From an uncultured Bacteroidaceae bacterium (GTDB taxonomy: Bacteria; Bacteroidota; Bacteroidia; Bacteroidales; Bacteroidaceae), in assembly GCA_904502185.1 (NCBI GenBank), contig CAJGDX010000002.1, positions 1 through 57,967 of the forward strand: a DNA stretch of 57,967 bases, in the 5' to 3' direction. The translations under genes and the position numbers were made by a program. Shown one piece after another: positions 41,486 through 50,050 of this stretch (its first letter is position 1; each line of letters starts with the position of its first letter). The notes beneath the pieces were generated by a model, which was given only the letters and a program-made list of their open reading frames with translations, was not told the origin of the DNA and did not search any database.

Positions 41486-41973
41486 TTTCTCTTTAAAATA
41501 TCGTTTTTTACCCTAATTCGCGAGAATCGAATATTTTTCTCTTTTCCTCATAATGGTAGGGAATTTTAAAATCTCAGACTTTACCTTTCTATAGAACAAA
41601 TTATACCTTATATATAATATAACGTAAGTTCAATATTCAGGTCATCAGTAAAGACGATCATCTGGGTAGTATTGCCAATAATGCTTAATGGAAGATGTGG
41701 GCTAATACTTTTTCTTCATAAATTCATATAAACACTTATTTCCCTCCTTGCATCAGATGAACAGTTATCAGTTATATATGTAAATAAAACTTACTGTTGC
41801 TTGTTTAATCCAAAATATCGTACATAACGATTAGCTGTAAATATTTTTCTTTTCAAGGTAGTCTATCCTATATCCTATTTGCATTTATCTTTTTATGTCT
41901 GTTTCCTTTAAATTTTTCTACATTGCTACAGATAAGCAGGTTAATTTTATTGGAAAATATTCTTTTCATATAA
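41486..41973. other. Intergenic gap with a MITE-end-like stretch
   Basis: About 490 bases without a gene. At 41617-41638, 17 of 22 bases match the terminal repeat of the element at 26316. No partner end is visible, so this may be a decayed end or coincidence in AT-rich DNA. Confidence 0.35.
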
Positions 41974-42003
41974 TTGAAGAGATAAGAATTAGCATTATTT
42001 TTG
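41974..42003 (+). promoter_or_regulatory. Promoter for GH92 gene
   Basis: TTG (41974-41976), 19 bases, then TATTTTTG (41996-42003), 20 bases before the ATG. Confidence 0.55.
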
Positions 42004-42023
42004 TGCAAATAAATTTATAAATA

Positions 42024-44351
42024 ATGAGAAGACGTATTAATTCCTTTCTTTTATTAATAGCACTGGCGGCACTTTCAGCTTATGCTCAGGTGGGGTATGT
42101 AAATCCCATTATCGGAACAGATGGAATGGGCCACACCTTCCCCGGTGCTTGTGTTCCTTTCGGTATTGTACAGCTTAGCCCTGATACGGATACTATTCCT
42201 CACAATGTGAATGGTGTCTATCAAAAAAAGGTTTATGAGTATTGTGCAGGTTATTGTTATAACGATCCTACGATAGTTGGATTTAGTCATACACACTTGA
42301 GTGGAACGGGACATTCCGACCTGGGAGATATCCTTATCATGCCTACTACCGGTGAACTGAAACTGAATCCGGGTACATCGGACAAACCCGAAAACGGTTA
42401 CCGTTCACGTTTTTCGCACGACACGGAAAAATCTGTTCCCGGATATTACGAAGTGATGCTCGATGATTATAAAGTAAAGGCGCAGCTTACTGCTACTCCC
42501 AGGGTGGGTGTTCACCAGTATACTTTCCCGAAAGGCCAGGACGCGCGTATTATTCTCGATTTGAATCATGGAATATATAACTACGACGGAAAGACCCTTT
42601 GGGCGCAGGTACGCGTAGAGAACGACACTCTGCTCACTGGCTACCGTATAACCAATGGCTGGGCACGCACCAACTACACCTATTTTGCTATTTCCTTGTC
42701 TAAACCCATTAAGAACTACGGCTATAAGGACATGGAAAAGATCAAGTACAATGGTTTCTGGCGCAAGTTCCCCGTAAATACCAATTTCCCCGAAATGGGT
42801 GGTCGCAAGCTGGTCTCTTATTTTGAATTCGATACGAAAGAAACTCCCGAACTTGTTGTAAAGGTGGCACTCTCTGCTACAAGCACAGAGGGAGCTGTGA
42901 AGAATTTGAGAGCCGAGGCAATGGGCAAGTCTTTCGACACTTTGCTCAAAGAGGCATCGGATAACTGGAACAAGCAGCTTGCATCGATTGAGGTTGAAGG
43001 AACAGAAGACCAGAAGGCGATGTTCTATACATCTTATTATCATACACTCATCAACCCCTCAGTGTATATGGATGTAGACGGCAAGTATCGCGGATTGGAC
43101 CAGAATATCCATCAGGCAAATGACTTCACCAACTATACCGTATTCTCTCTGTGGGATACCTATCGTGCCGAGCATCCTTTCCTAATGTTGATGAAGCCTG
43201 CCGAGGCCCGCAATATGGTTATGTCTATGATTCGTCACCAGCAGCAGAGTGTACACGGTCTGCTTCCTATCTGGAGCCACATGGCAAACGACAACTGGTG
43301 CATGAGCGGCTATCATGCAGCTTCTGTACTGGCCGATGCCATTGCCAAGGGTGCCGATGTTGACAAGAATGAGGCCCTGAAGGCGATGGTTACTACCTCG
43401 AAAGTGCCTTATATGGACGGCCTTGGCGAATATATACAACGTGGATATGTGCCTTTTGATATCAGCTCTACGGCAGCCTCTACCACTTTGGAGTATGCAT
43501 ACGACGATTGGACAATCTATCACACAGCTTTGTTGGCAGGTAACAACGACATTGCCAATGAATATAAGGAACGTGCGTTGAATTATCGTAGCATCTATGA
43601 TCCTTCAATCGGCTTTGCACGTCCTCGTTACAAGGATGGCAGTTTCAAAAAAGAGTTTGATGTGTTGCAGACTCACGGCGAAGGCTTCATCGAAGGCAAT
43701 TCATGGAACTTCTCTTTCCATGTGCCGCACGATGTATTCGGAGTAATGGCGCAGATGGGTGGCGACAAAGAGTTCGTTCGCAAACTTGACGAACTTTTTG
43801 CTATGAATTTGCCCGAGAAGTATTACGAGGCAAACGAAGATATTACCTCTGAATGCTTGATTGGCGGATACGTGCATGGCAACGAGCCCAGCCACCATAT
43901 TCCCTATCTTTATGCGTGGACCTCGCAGCCCTGGAAGACACAGTACTGGGTGCGCGAAGTGATGAACAGAATGTACAAGAACCATATCCGCGGTTTGAGC
44001 GGCAACGACGATTGTGGCCAGATGTCTGCCTGGTATCTGTTTACAGCTATGGGCTTCTATCCTGTTTGTCCGGGAACAGACCAATATGTGCTTGGCGCTC
44101 CTTATTTGCCTTACCTCAAACTCTCTTTGCCCAATGGAAATACCTTCGAGATAAAGGCTCCGGGTGTAAGCGACAAGAAGCGTTACGTAAAGTCGGTACG
44201 CTTGAATGGCAAGCCTTATACCAAGATGTACATTACACACAAGGATATAACCGATGGCGGTGTATTGGAGTTTGTGATGAGCGCTTCGCCTAACAAAGGC
44301 CGTGGAAAAGCGAAGTCAGACAAGCCCTATTCTCTGACAACAGAGCAATAA
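42024..44351 (+). CDS. GH92 alpha-mannosidase
   Basis: A 775-residue exported glycoside hydrolase. After a signal peptide (residues 1-21, ending AYAQ) comes the GH92 opening VNPIIGTDGMGHTFPGACVP. Catalytic-domain motifs are HGEGFIEGNSWNF (probable general acid Glu557), HGNEPSHH (about 618-625) and GNDDCGQMSAWYLF (about 660-673, with the basic Asp pair). GH92 enzymes are calcium-dependent exo-alpha-mannosidases that trim host N-glycans or yeast mannan; many cut alpha-1,2 links, but linkage cannot be read here. It stands alone with its own promoter and terminator, not inside a polysaccharide utilisation locus. Confidence 0.93.
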   Translation: MRRRINSFLLLIALAALSAYAQVGYVNPIIGTDGMGHTFPGACVPFGIVQLSPDTDTIPHNVNGVYQKKVYEYCAGYCYNDPTIVGFSHTHLSGTGHSDLGDILIMPTTGELKLNPGTSDKPENGYRSRFSHDTEKSVPGYYEVMLDDYKVKAQLTATPRVGVHQYTFPKGQDARIILDLNHGIYNYDGKTLWAQVRVENDTLLTGYRITNGWARTNYTYFAISLSKPIKNYGYKDMEKIKYNGFWRKFPVNTNFPEMGGRKLVSYFEFDTKETPELVVKVALSATSTEGAVKNLRAEAMGKSFDTLLKEASDNWNKQLASIEVEGTEDQKAMFYTSYYHTLINPSVYMDVDGKYRGLDQNIHQANDFTNYTVFSLWDTYRAEHPFLMLMKPAEARNMVMSMIRHQQQSVHGLLPIWSHMANDNWCMSGYHAASVLADAIAKGADVDKNEALKAMVTTSKVPYMDGLGEYIQRGYVPFDISSTAASTTLEYAYDDWTIYHTALLAGNNDIANEYKERALNYRSIYDPSIGFARPRYKDGSFKKEFDVLQTHGEGFIEGNSWNFSFHVPHDVFGVMAQMGGDKEFVRKLDELFAMNLPEKYYEANEDITSECLIGGYVHGNEPSHHIPYLYAWTSQPWKTQYWVREVMNRMYKNHIRGLSGNDDCGQMSAWYLFTAMGFYPVCPGTDQYVLGAPYLPYLKLSLPNGNTFEIKAPGVSDKKRYVKSVRLNGKPYTKMYITHKDITDGGVLEFVMSASPNKGRGKAKSDKPYSLTTEQ

Positions 44352-44372
44352 AAAATACTTAAGATAAGCAGG

Positions 44373-44409
44373 AATGCCCCTATGCTGCATTTTACAGCAT
44401 AGGGGCATT
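44373..44409 (+). terminator. Terminator after GH92 gene
   Basis: A 15-pair perfect stem (44373-44387 with 44395-44409), followed shortly by a T run. Confidence 0.82.
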
Positions 44410-44894
44410 TGCTTTTTTTGTTTTTTGCTGAAATTAGTTCCATTGCTGAAACTACGGTAAATTCCAAAGAAGTTGCTGCATTGACATTGGAGTACACAGA
44501 TGAAAGAAAACAACTTCAAAGAAGAACTTTAAAAAACGATGTCTTGCGTACATTGGTTGTAGATGATATTGATGAAAATGATAGAGATAATCACATATTG
44601 TCTAACGCTAGACATGTCGTGGTCTCTCCTGTTTTAGATAGCACTCCCGCATATTGGAAGGTAAAATTAAATGACCGAACTTTTAGTGCAATAATGACCG
44701 ACGAAGAGTTTCTAAATAAAATGGATAAGGAGAAAATTGCATTCGCAAAGAATGATATCCTTATAGCAGATATAGAAACTATCATCACAGAGAAAGCAAA
44801 CGGAGTTCCAGATGTCAAGCATTATATTAGGAAGGTGCATCAATATCCTAAATATACTGAGAGTAAGAAAGTCCAACAGAAGGATTTGTTTTAG
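44409..44894 (+). CDS. Orphan ORF, probably a 5'-truncated remnant
   Basis: A 161-codon open frame I do not recognise. Its only upstream start is a TTG that lies inside the GH92 terminator, and no ATG occurs before about residue 95, so a normal start is lacking. The predicted protein is charged and soluble, with AFAKNDILIADIETIITEK and a tail ending QQKDLF that look like the C-terminal end of a larger protein. Base composition is more AT-rich than the neighbouring GH92 gene. It faces the broken excisionase-like gene at 44937-45173. A remnant of a lost accessory gene is the best reading. Confidence 0.4.
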   Translation: MLFLFFAEISSIAETTVNSKEVAALTLEYTDERKQLQRRTLKNDVLRTLVVDDIDENDRDNHILSNARHVVVSPVLDSTPAYWKVKLNDRTFSAIMTDEEFLNKMDKEKIAFAKNDILIADIETIITEKANGVPDVKHYIRKVHQYPKYTESKKVQQKDLF

Positions 44895-44936
44895 TTGGAC
44901 CAGGTTAATACAATATTCTTGACATACATATGTACC

Positions 44937-45173
44937 TCAAGGTTTTTCCCTTGTCTGGGTGTGAAAACAATCTACCACCTTCGATTTCGGTATCTCATCC
45001 ATTTGTCTGATACACTCGATATTTTGTTTCTTCTCGAGCCACTTCTTGATGGTTGGTCAATCAAAATACAACCTGTTGCCCTGGCGGATAAACGGAATGT
45101 CGTGACACCTCACCGTTCGGTACACAGCAGATTTCGATTTACTGTGCAGTTTGCAAACATCTTCCACGCTCAT
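44937..45173 (-). pseudogene. Broken helix-turn-helix (excisionase/HTH_17-like) gene
   Basis: On the minus strand, starting 28 bases after the aat stop, the frame reads MSVEDVCKLHSKSKSAVYRT, then IPFIRQGNRLYF, an in-frame TGA at codon 39, then PTIKKWLEKKQNIECI to a TGA at 44937. The order (MerR-like helix-turn-helix, then a wing, then a W-L-x-x end) is that of HTH_17 or excisionase-type DNA-binding proteins common on Bacteroidetes mobile elements. The internal stop sits exactly at the usual wing-to-helix junction, so one mutation could have inactivated it. Confidence 0.65.
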
Positions 45174-45201
45174 CAACTCTCCTTCGAGTGGCTGTCTATC
45201 T

Positions 45202-45855
45202 TTATTCTTCCGGTTCGGTCTGAGTCAATATGTCCATATACTCTTCGTAGTCGATATATCTTCCGCCCATCGACTTAAGATGTGGTGTTTCGAACTGGCA
45301 ATCTATGATTTTTCCGTCATATGTTTCGAGCAGTTTGGCGAGGTATATAAGAGCTATTTTAGAGGCGCTGGGGACTAAAGAGAACATGCTTTCTCCAAAG
45401 AAGCAACCGTTTAAGTATATGCCGTAGAGTCCTCCGACAAGTTTTTCGCCTTCCCAAACCTCGATGCTTTCGGCATATCCCTCTTCGTGCAGTTTTGTGT
45501 ATGCTTCTATCATATCTTCGCCCAGCCATGCACCGGGTTCATCAATGCGAAGCTTGCTGCAATTGCGTATGACATCCCCAAAAGCAGTGCTGATGGTAAC
45601 ATGGTATTTCTCTTTGTTCAACAGGGTACGCATTGAGTGTGAAATGTGTATTTCGTCAGGGAAAATGACGAAGCGTTTCATGGGGCAGTACCACTGTATT
45701 ATCCCTTCGCGAAAGGAGTACCATGGAAAAATGCCGTTGCTGTATGCCAGTAACAGACGCTCCATGCTCAAATCTCCACCTATGGCTATTAGTCCGTCAT
45801 CTTCGCCCAGATGCGGGTCGGGGAAAGCTATTCGTTCGTTCAGCAGATATACCAT
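45202..45855 (-). CDS. aat: Leucyl/phenylalanyl-tRNA-protein transferase
   Basis: A 217-residue GNAT-fold enzyme that adds Leu or Phe from charged tRNA to proteins with N-terminal Arg or Lys, making N-degrons. Signature stretches are GLIAIGGDLS (about residues 20-29), LLAYSNGIFPWYS, WYCPMKRFVIFP, AWLGEDMIEAY, GGLYGIYLNGCFFGESMFS and IDCQFETPHLKSMGG. It follows clpA by four bases on the same strand, so its product feeds substrates to the ClpS-ClpA pair encoded with it. Confidence 0.96.
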   Translation of the reverse strand: MVYLLNERIAFPDPHLGEDDGLIAIGGDLSMERLLLAYSNGIFPWYSFREGIIQWYCPMKRFVIFPDEIHISHSMRTLLNKEKYHVTISTAFGDVIRNCSKLRIDEPGAWLGEDMIEAYTKLHEEGYAESIEVWEGEKLVGGLYGIYLNGCFFGESMFSLVPSASKIALIYLAKLLETYDGKIIDCQFETPHLKSMGGRYIDYEEYMDILTQTEPEE

Positions 45856-45859
45856 AGTG

Positions 45860-48064
45860 CTACATTATTGCAAGTTTACCCTCTTTTACACTGATGGTTG
45901 CTTCGCCACCGTTTTTCAGCGTACCAAAGAGTATCTCTTTCATCAACAACGGTTTAAGGTTGGATGTTATGACGCGCTCCATTTCGCGCGCGCCATATTC
46001 GCGGGTGAATCCTTTTTCGAGCAACCAGTTTTTTGCCTCTTCGGTCAGCTTCATTGTGACGCTCTTTTTGATGAGTTTCTCTTCAAGTTCGCCCAACTTC
46101 TTTCCGAGGATGAGGGTTGCCATCTCTGTATCCATGTCGCGGAATATGACGTTACCTGATAGTCGGTTGAGAAATTCGGGTTTGAAGGTTTTTTTGACCT
46201 GTTTCAGCATAGCTTCTCCAGCACTTACTCCACCTGCGAAACCAATGGATGCCTGGTGTGCATGCTGCGCACCTGCATTGGATGTCATAATAAGTATGAC
46301 ATGGCGAAAATCCGATTTGCGCCCTTTGTTGTCTGTAAGCACTGCGTAGTCCATCACCTGTAGCAATATGTTGAAGATATCGGGGTGGGCCTTTTCAATT
46401 TCATCGAGCAGCAGTACACAGTTGGGTGTCTTTCGTATGGCATCTGTGAGCAGACCGCCATCCTCGTATCCGACATATCCTGCAGGAGAGCCTATAAGCT
46501 TGGCAACAGTATGTTTTTCTGTGTATTCGCTCATGTCGAAACGCTGTAGGCTTATTCCCAGCTCTTTGGCAAGCACTTTAGCCACTTCGGTTTTTCCGAC
46601 TCCGGTGGGGCCTACAAACAGCAGGCTTGCAAGAGGGCGATTGTCGTCGAGCAGTCCTGCCTTTGACATCTGCACAGCTTCCACCACCTGTCGCACAGCC
46701 TCTTCCTGACCATAAATTTGCGAACTAATTCGTTGGCGCAGTGTTTCGAGTTGTGCAGTATCTTCCTCTTTCATAGCCATGGAATCAACCTTGCAAATGT
46801 GTGATAACACTTGCATAATCAGCTCTTTGTCAACTAATTTTCTCTGACGTTTACCGGGATGAAGCTCGCGGTAAGAGCCTGCTTCGTCTATCAGGTCTAT
46901 GGCTTTGTCGGGTAGATGACGCTCGTTAATGTATTTAGCACTTGCATTTACAGCATACTCTATGACTCCTTTGTCGTATTTAACATTATGGTATTTTTCG
47001 TATTGACTTTTAAGTCCATTGAGAATTTTTATAGTCTCCTCGATGCTTGGCTCTGGAATATCAATCTGCTGGAAACGGCGGACAATACCTTTGCTGCGCG
47101 AGAAATATTTGTTGTACTCCTCGTATGTGGTTGAACCCATGAAGCGTATGTCGTCACGTTCGAGGTATGGCTTTAACATGTTCGAGGCATCCATGGAGCC
47201 TTCGCCGCTTCGTCCGGCTCCCACCAGATTGTGAATTTCGTCGATGTATACAATGGCTTTGCCTTCGTTGCAAACTCCATCCATCACACTTTTTATGCGT
47301 TTTTCAAAATCTCCGCGGAATTGTGTGCCTGCAAGCATGGTTCCCAAATCCATTTCATATATTTTGTAACCTTGCAATCTTTTGGGAACGTCGCCTGAAT
47401 TGAGTAGGGTAGCAAGACCGTATGCAAGAGAGGTTTTTCCTACTCCCGGTTCACCTATGTGAAGGGGGTTGTTCTTTTCTTTGCGGCAGAGAACCTGCAT
47501 GGTGCGTTCAAGTTCTTCGTGACGACCAATCAGCGGATTGTGTTGTTCAACCTTGTCGTTCAAGCAAGTAACAAGGTTGCGCCATACCTCTGTTTGGGTT
47601 TCGCCTTCTATCTCTTCGAGTTCTTCGTAACATTCGTATTGGGTAACAAGTTCGCTGAGAAATTCTGGAAGATTTTCGCGGATGGTTTGTTTCAACAATG
47701 AGGCAGCCCACGATTCGCGAAGGTTCAGTATGCCTTGTACGACGTGGGGAATTGTCATTTGTTCGGCGCCGGAGTTTTGAATTATCTGGTATGCGTGACC
47801 CATCATTTCGTTTGTCTGGAATGATAGTTCCTGCGAGTATTCGATGCCTGTCGGCACTTTTTCTATTTGATTTTCAAGGTATTCATTAACGCGCTTCTTC
47901 ATCTCGCCACTGTTGCACATACATTGTTCGAGGGCTATGCAGAATGGTTCCTGCTTCAGCATTGCACCAAGTATGTGTTCAGGTGTTACATACTCGTGGC
48001 GGTACCATTTTGCTGACTCGAGTGCGCCGGCGAGTGCTTCGTTAAATGATTCTGTATATGTCAT
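45860..48064 (-). CDS. clpA: ATP-dependent Clp protease ATP-binding subunit ClpA
   Basis: A 734-residue AAA+ unfoldase that threads substrates into the ClpP chamber. An N-domain (about residues 1-140) is followed by AAA-1 with Walker A GEPGVGKTSLA (about 204-214) and AAA-2 with GPTGVGKTEVA (about 485-495) and LLLDEIEKAHPD. The ClpP-docking loop is visible as ASIGFAGG (Ile607-Gly608-Phe609). There is no long coiled-coil middle domain, which separates it from ClpB and ClpC. clpS lies 13 bases upstream. clpP is not in the window. Confidence 0.95.
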   Translation of the reverse strand: MTYTESFNEALAGALESAKWYRHEYVTPEHILGAMLKQEPFCIALEQCMCNSGEMKKRVNEYLENQIEKVPTGIEYSQELSFQTNEMMGHAYQIIQNSGAEQMTIPHVVQGILNLRESWAASLLKQTIRENLPEFLSELVTQYECYEELEEIEGETQTEVWRNLVTCLNDKVEQHNPLIGRHEELERTMQVLCRKEKNNPLHIGEPGVGKTSLAYGLATLLNSGDVPKRLQGYKIYEMDLGTMLAGTQFRGDFEKRIKSVMDGVCNEGKAIVYIDEIHNLVGAGRSGEGSMDASNMLKPYLERDDIRFMGSTTYEEYNKYFSRSKGIVRRFQQIDIPEPSIEETIKILNGLKSQYEKYHNVKYDKGVIEYAVNASAKYINERHLPDKAIDLIDEAGSYRELHPGKRQRKLVDKELIMQVLSHICKVDSMAMKEEDTAQLETLRQRISSQIYGQEEAVRQVVEAVQMSKAGLLDDNRPLASLLFVGPTGVGKTEVAKVLAKELGISLQRFDMSEYTEKHTVAKLIGSPAGYVGYEDGGLLTDAIRKTPNCVLLLDEIEKAHPDIFNILLQVMDYAVLTDNKGRKSDFRHVILIMTSNAGAQHAHQASIGFAGGVSAGEAMLKQVKKTFKPEFLNRLSGNVIFRDMDTEMATLILGKKLGELEEKLIKKSVTMKLTEEAKNWLLEKGFTREYGAREMERVITSNLKPLLMKEILFGTLKNGGEATISVKEGKLAIM

Positions 48065-48077
48065 TTTGCGTTTTAAT

Positions 48078-48383
48078 TTAATTTTCGGGACTTATGGTCA
48101 GACGCAGCGGATAGCCTTCGTTGCGTGCCATGGTTGTTGCTTTTTGGGTCTTTGAACGAGCAATGTCGTATGAATATATTCCCACAGTGGCCGATTCGGA
48201 ATTGTGAACCTTGAGCATCAGGGCTTCTGCTTCTGCAAGGGATTTGTAGAATACCGTAGTCAGCACTTTTACAACAAATTCCATTGTAGTGAAGTCGTCG
48301 TTGTGAATTATAACTTTGAATCGACGAGGTTCCTTTATGTTAATATTTTCTCGTTCTTTTATGCCGGTTTCCTGTTTTTCCAT
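48078..48383 (-). CDS. clpS: ClpS adaptor (N-recognin)
   Basis: A 101-residue adaptor that binds proteins starting with Leu, Phe, Tyr or Trp and hands them to ClpA. The pocket signature is complete: HNDDFTTMEFVVKVL (Asn28, Asp29, Asp30, Met34) and KVHNSE (His59). The first 18 residues form the flexible tail that engages the unfoldase pore. First gene of clpS-clpA-aat, driven by a near-perfect promoter. Confidence 0.96.
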   Translation of the reverse strand: MEKQETGIKERENINIKEPRRFKVIIHNDDFTTMEFVVKVLTTVFYKSLAEAEALMLKVHNSESATVGIYSYDIARSKTQKATTMARNEGYPLRLTISPEN

Positions 48384-48413
48384 TGTTGTAGGAGTGTTAT
48401 TTAATCTTTATGC

Positions 48414-48444
48414 CAAAGTTAAGGTTCGCGTCAGATATAACAAA
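48414..48444 (-). promoter_or_regulatory. Promoter for clpS-clpA-aat
   Basis: -33 TTTG (48444-48441), 19 bases, -7 TAACTTTG (48421-48414), 30 bases before clpS. Confidence 0.72.
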
Positions 48445-48527
48445 ATTTTTCCCACATTTTATATATAACACATTGCCGCCGTATTTTGTTCGATGGCGCA
48501 GTGATTTTTTTTATATTGCCTCTACTT

Positions 48528-48558
48528 TTTGTTTTCTCGTTTGTTTGCAGTATCTTTG
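48528..48558 (+). promoter_or_regulatory. Promoter for YccF gene
   Basis: -33 TTTG (48528-48531), 19 bases, -7 TATCTTTG (48551-48558), 26 bases before the ATG. It diverges from the clpS promoter. Confidence 0.68.
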
Positions 48559-48584
48559 CATTATTAATTATTAATCCTTTAATT

Positions 48585-48962
48585 ATGAAGCTTTTAGGAA
48601 ATATTTTGTGGCTCTTGCTCGGTGGATTGGAATGTGCACTTGGGTACTTTGCCGGTTCGTTGGCTCTTATGATAACAATTATAGGAATACCTTTCGGAAT
48701 TCAGACATTCAAATTGGGAATACTTTGTTTGTGGCCGTTTGGTTCTCAAGTCAGGGAGAATCCGGAATCTAATGGATGTTTGTCTTTAGTGATGAATATT
48801 TTTTGGTTGATATTCGGTGGTTTGGCAACTTGTTTGGGGCATTTGTTTTTCGGAATATTGTTGTGCTTGACAATTATAGGAATACCATTTGCAATGGAGC
48901 ATTTCAAGATGGCTAAATTGTCGCTTCTTCCTTTTGGAAAAACCATTGAGGTGGCTATCTGA
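48585..48962 (+). CDS. YccF domain membrane protein
   Basis: A 125-residue inner-membrane protein formed by two copies of the YccF unit. Each has NxxWLxxGG, a hydrophobic run, then TIIGIPF and LxxLPFG: first copy about residues 4-56 (ILWLLLGGLECALGY), second about 70-122 (IFWLIFGGLATCLGH). Around four membrane segments are expected. The biochemical role of the family is unknown. The ATG at 48585 follows the promoter; a reading from 48486 would run through the promoter. Confidence 0.85.
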   Translation: MKLLGNILWLLLGGLECALGYFAGSLALMITIIGIPFGIQTFKLGILCLWPFGSQVRENPESNGCLSLVMNIFWLIFGGLATCLGHLFFGILLCLTIIGIPFAMEHFKMAKLSLLPFGKTIEVAI

Positions 48963-49126
48963 TATATATTTTCTTTTAAGTGTATTAGATGCACGATAAT
49001 AAATATTATGTTTAATAGGAATAAGAATAATATAATAAAAGGTATAAACAGATGAGTTATTTCTGCCCGATTATAGGGAAAAAGGATTTCTGATTGAAAT
49101 TCATCTGAAACTATTAGCGAATATAC

Positions 49127-49134
49127 TATCTTTG
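49127..49134 (+). promoter_or_regulatory. Promoter -7 box for menA operon
   Basis: TATCTTTG, 22 bases before the menA ATG. No clear -33 TTTG. Confidence 0.58.
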
Positions 49135-49156
49135 TAACTGTAAACAATTATTTGAT

Positions 49157-50050
49157 ATGAGAAAACATGGTTTTAAGGCGTGGCTTATTGCTACGCGCCC
49201 CTGGTCGTTCCCGGCATCGGCAATGCCGGTTATGGTAACATTGGCATATTTGTATTGGTTGGGCTCTGATGTTAACTGGCCCATTGGCGTATGGACACTT
49301 TTGAGTATTATTCTTTTTCATGCTTCAGGTAATGTATGGAGCGATTATTATGATTTTAAGAAAGGTGTCGACCGTGAAGGTACAATTGGCGCGACGTCGC
49401 TTACAAGTGGAGAATTCACCCCTAAGGAGATAAAGAGATTTGCAATGCTCCTGCTTGTCGTGGCTTCACTTTCGGGTATTGCATTGGTTGCTGTTACTGG
49501 TATTGCAACATTGCTTTTTGGCATTGCTGGTGTGCTGTTGACTGTTCTTTATCCCTGGCTTAAATATAATGCTCTTGGCGACTTGGATATATTTTTGACA
49601 TATTCGTTGTTGCCTATTCTGGGTACAACCTATGTTGCTACGGGTGCTATTGATGTTGATGCGCTATGGTTGTCGTTGCCCATAGGACTCATAACCGTAG
49701 GTATTTTACATTCAAACAATGCACGCGACATAGAGCATGACAAGGTTGCAGGAATTAAGACTTTTGCAATGATTGTGGGAAAGAAGGTTTCGGCATATAT
49801 TTACTGCTTGGAGGTAATATTGCCTTTTGTGTGGATTGTTACAGGTATCATTATTGGGGTCTTTCCTACCCTATCTCTTCTTGTGATTCCGGCTTTGAAA
49901 CCGGCAATCGACAATTCGTTGAAGGTATTGCGCTTTCCTGCCGAGGGCGGGAAAATACTTAAGGGCATTGACGAAGCAACTGCCAAACTTCAGTTGATTT
50001 TCAGTCTGTTACTCACTTTGTCACTCTTTGCCGATAAACTGTTTCTATGA
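49157..50050 (+). CDS. menA: 1,4-dihydroxy-2-naphthoate polyprenyltransferase (MenA type)
   Basis: A 297-residue UbiA-superfamily membrane enzyme, with about eight to nine helices, attaching a polyprenyl chain to the menaquinone ring. The N-terminal WLIATRPWSFPAS is typical of MenA. The two Asp-rich prenyl-diphosphate sites are NVWSDYYDFKKGVDR (about residues 59-73) and NNARDIEHDKVAGIKT (about 192-207). Other UbiA members exist, but the spacing and opening fit MenA best. The stop overlaps the next gene by four bases (ATGA). Confidence 0.9.
   Translation: MRKHGFKAWLIATRPWSFPASAMPVMVTLAYLYWLGSDVNWPIGVWTLLSIILFHASGNVWSDYYDFKKGVDREGTIGATSLTSGEFTPKEIKRFAMLLLVVASLSGIALVAVTGIATLLFGIAGVLLTVLYPWLKYNALGDLDIFLTYSLLPILGTTYVATGAIDVDALWLSLPIGLITVGILHSNNARDIEHDKVAGIKTFAMIVGKKVSAYIYCLEVILPFVWIVTGIIIGVFPTLSLLVIPALKPAIDNSLKVLRFPAEGGKILKGIDEATAKLQLIFSLLLTLSLFADKLFL

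Noticed and set aside
42405..43043. 212-codon minus-strand ORF opposite GH92
   Set aside because: Shadow of a strongly conserved enzyme.
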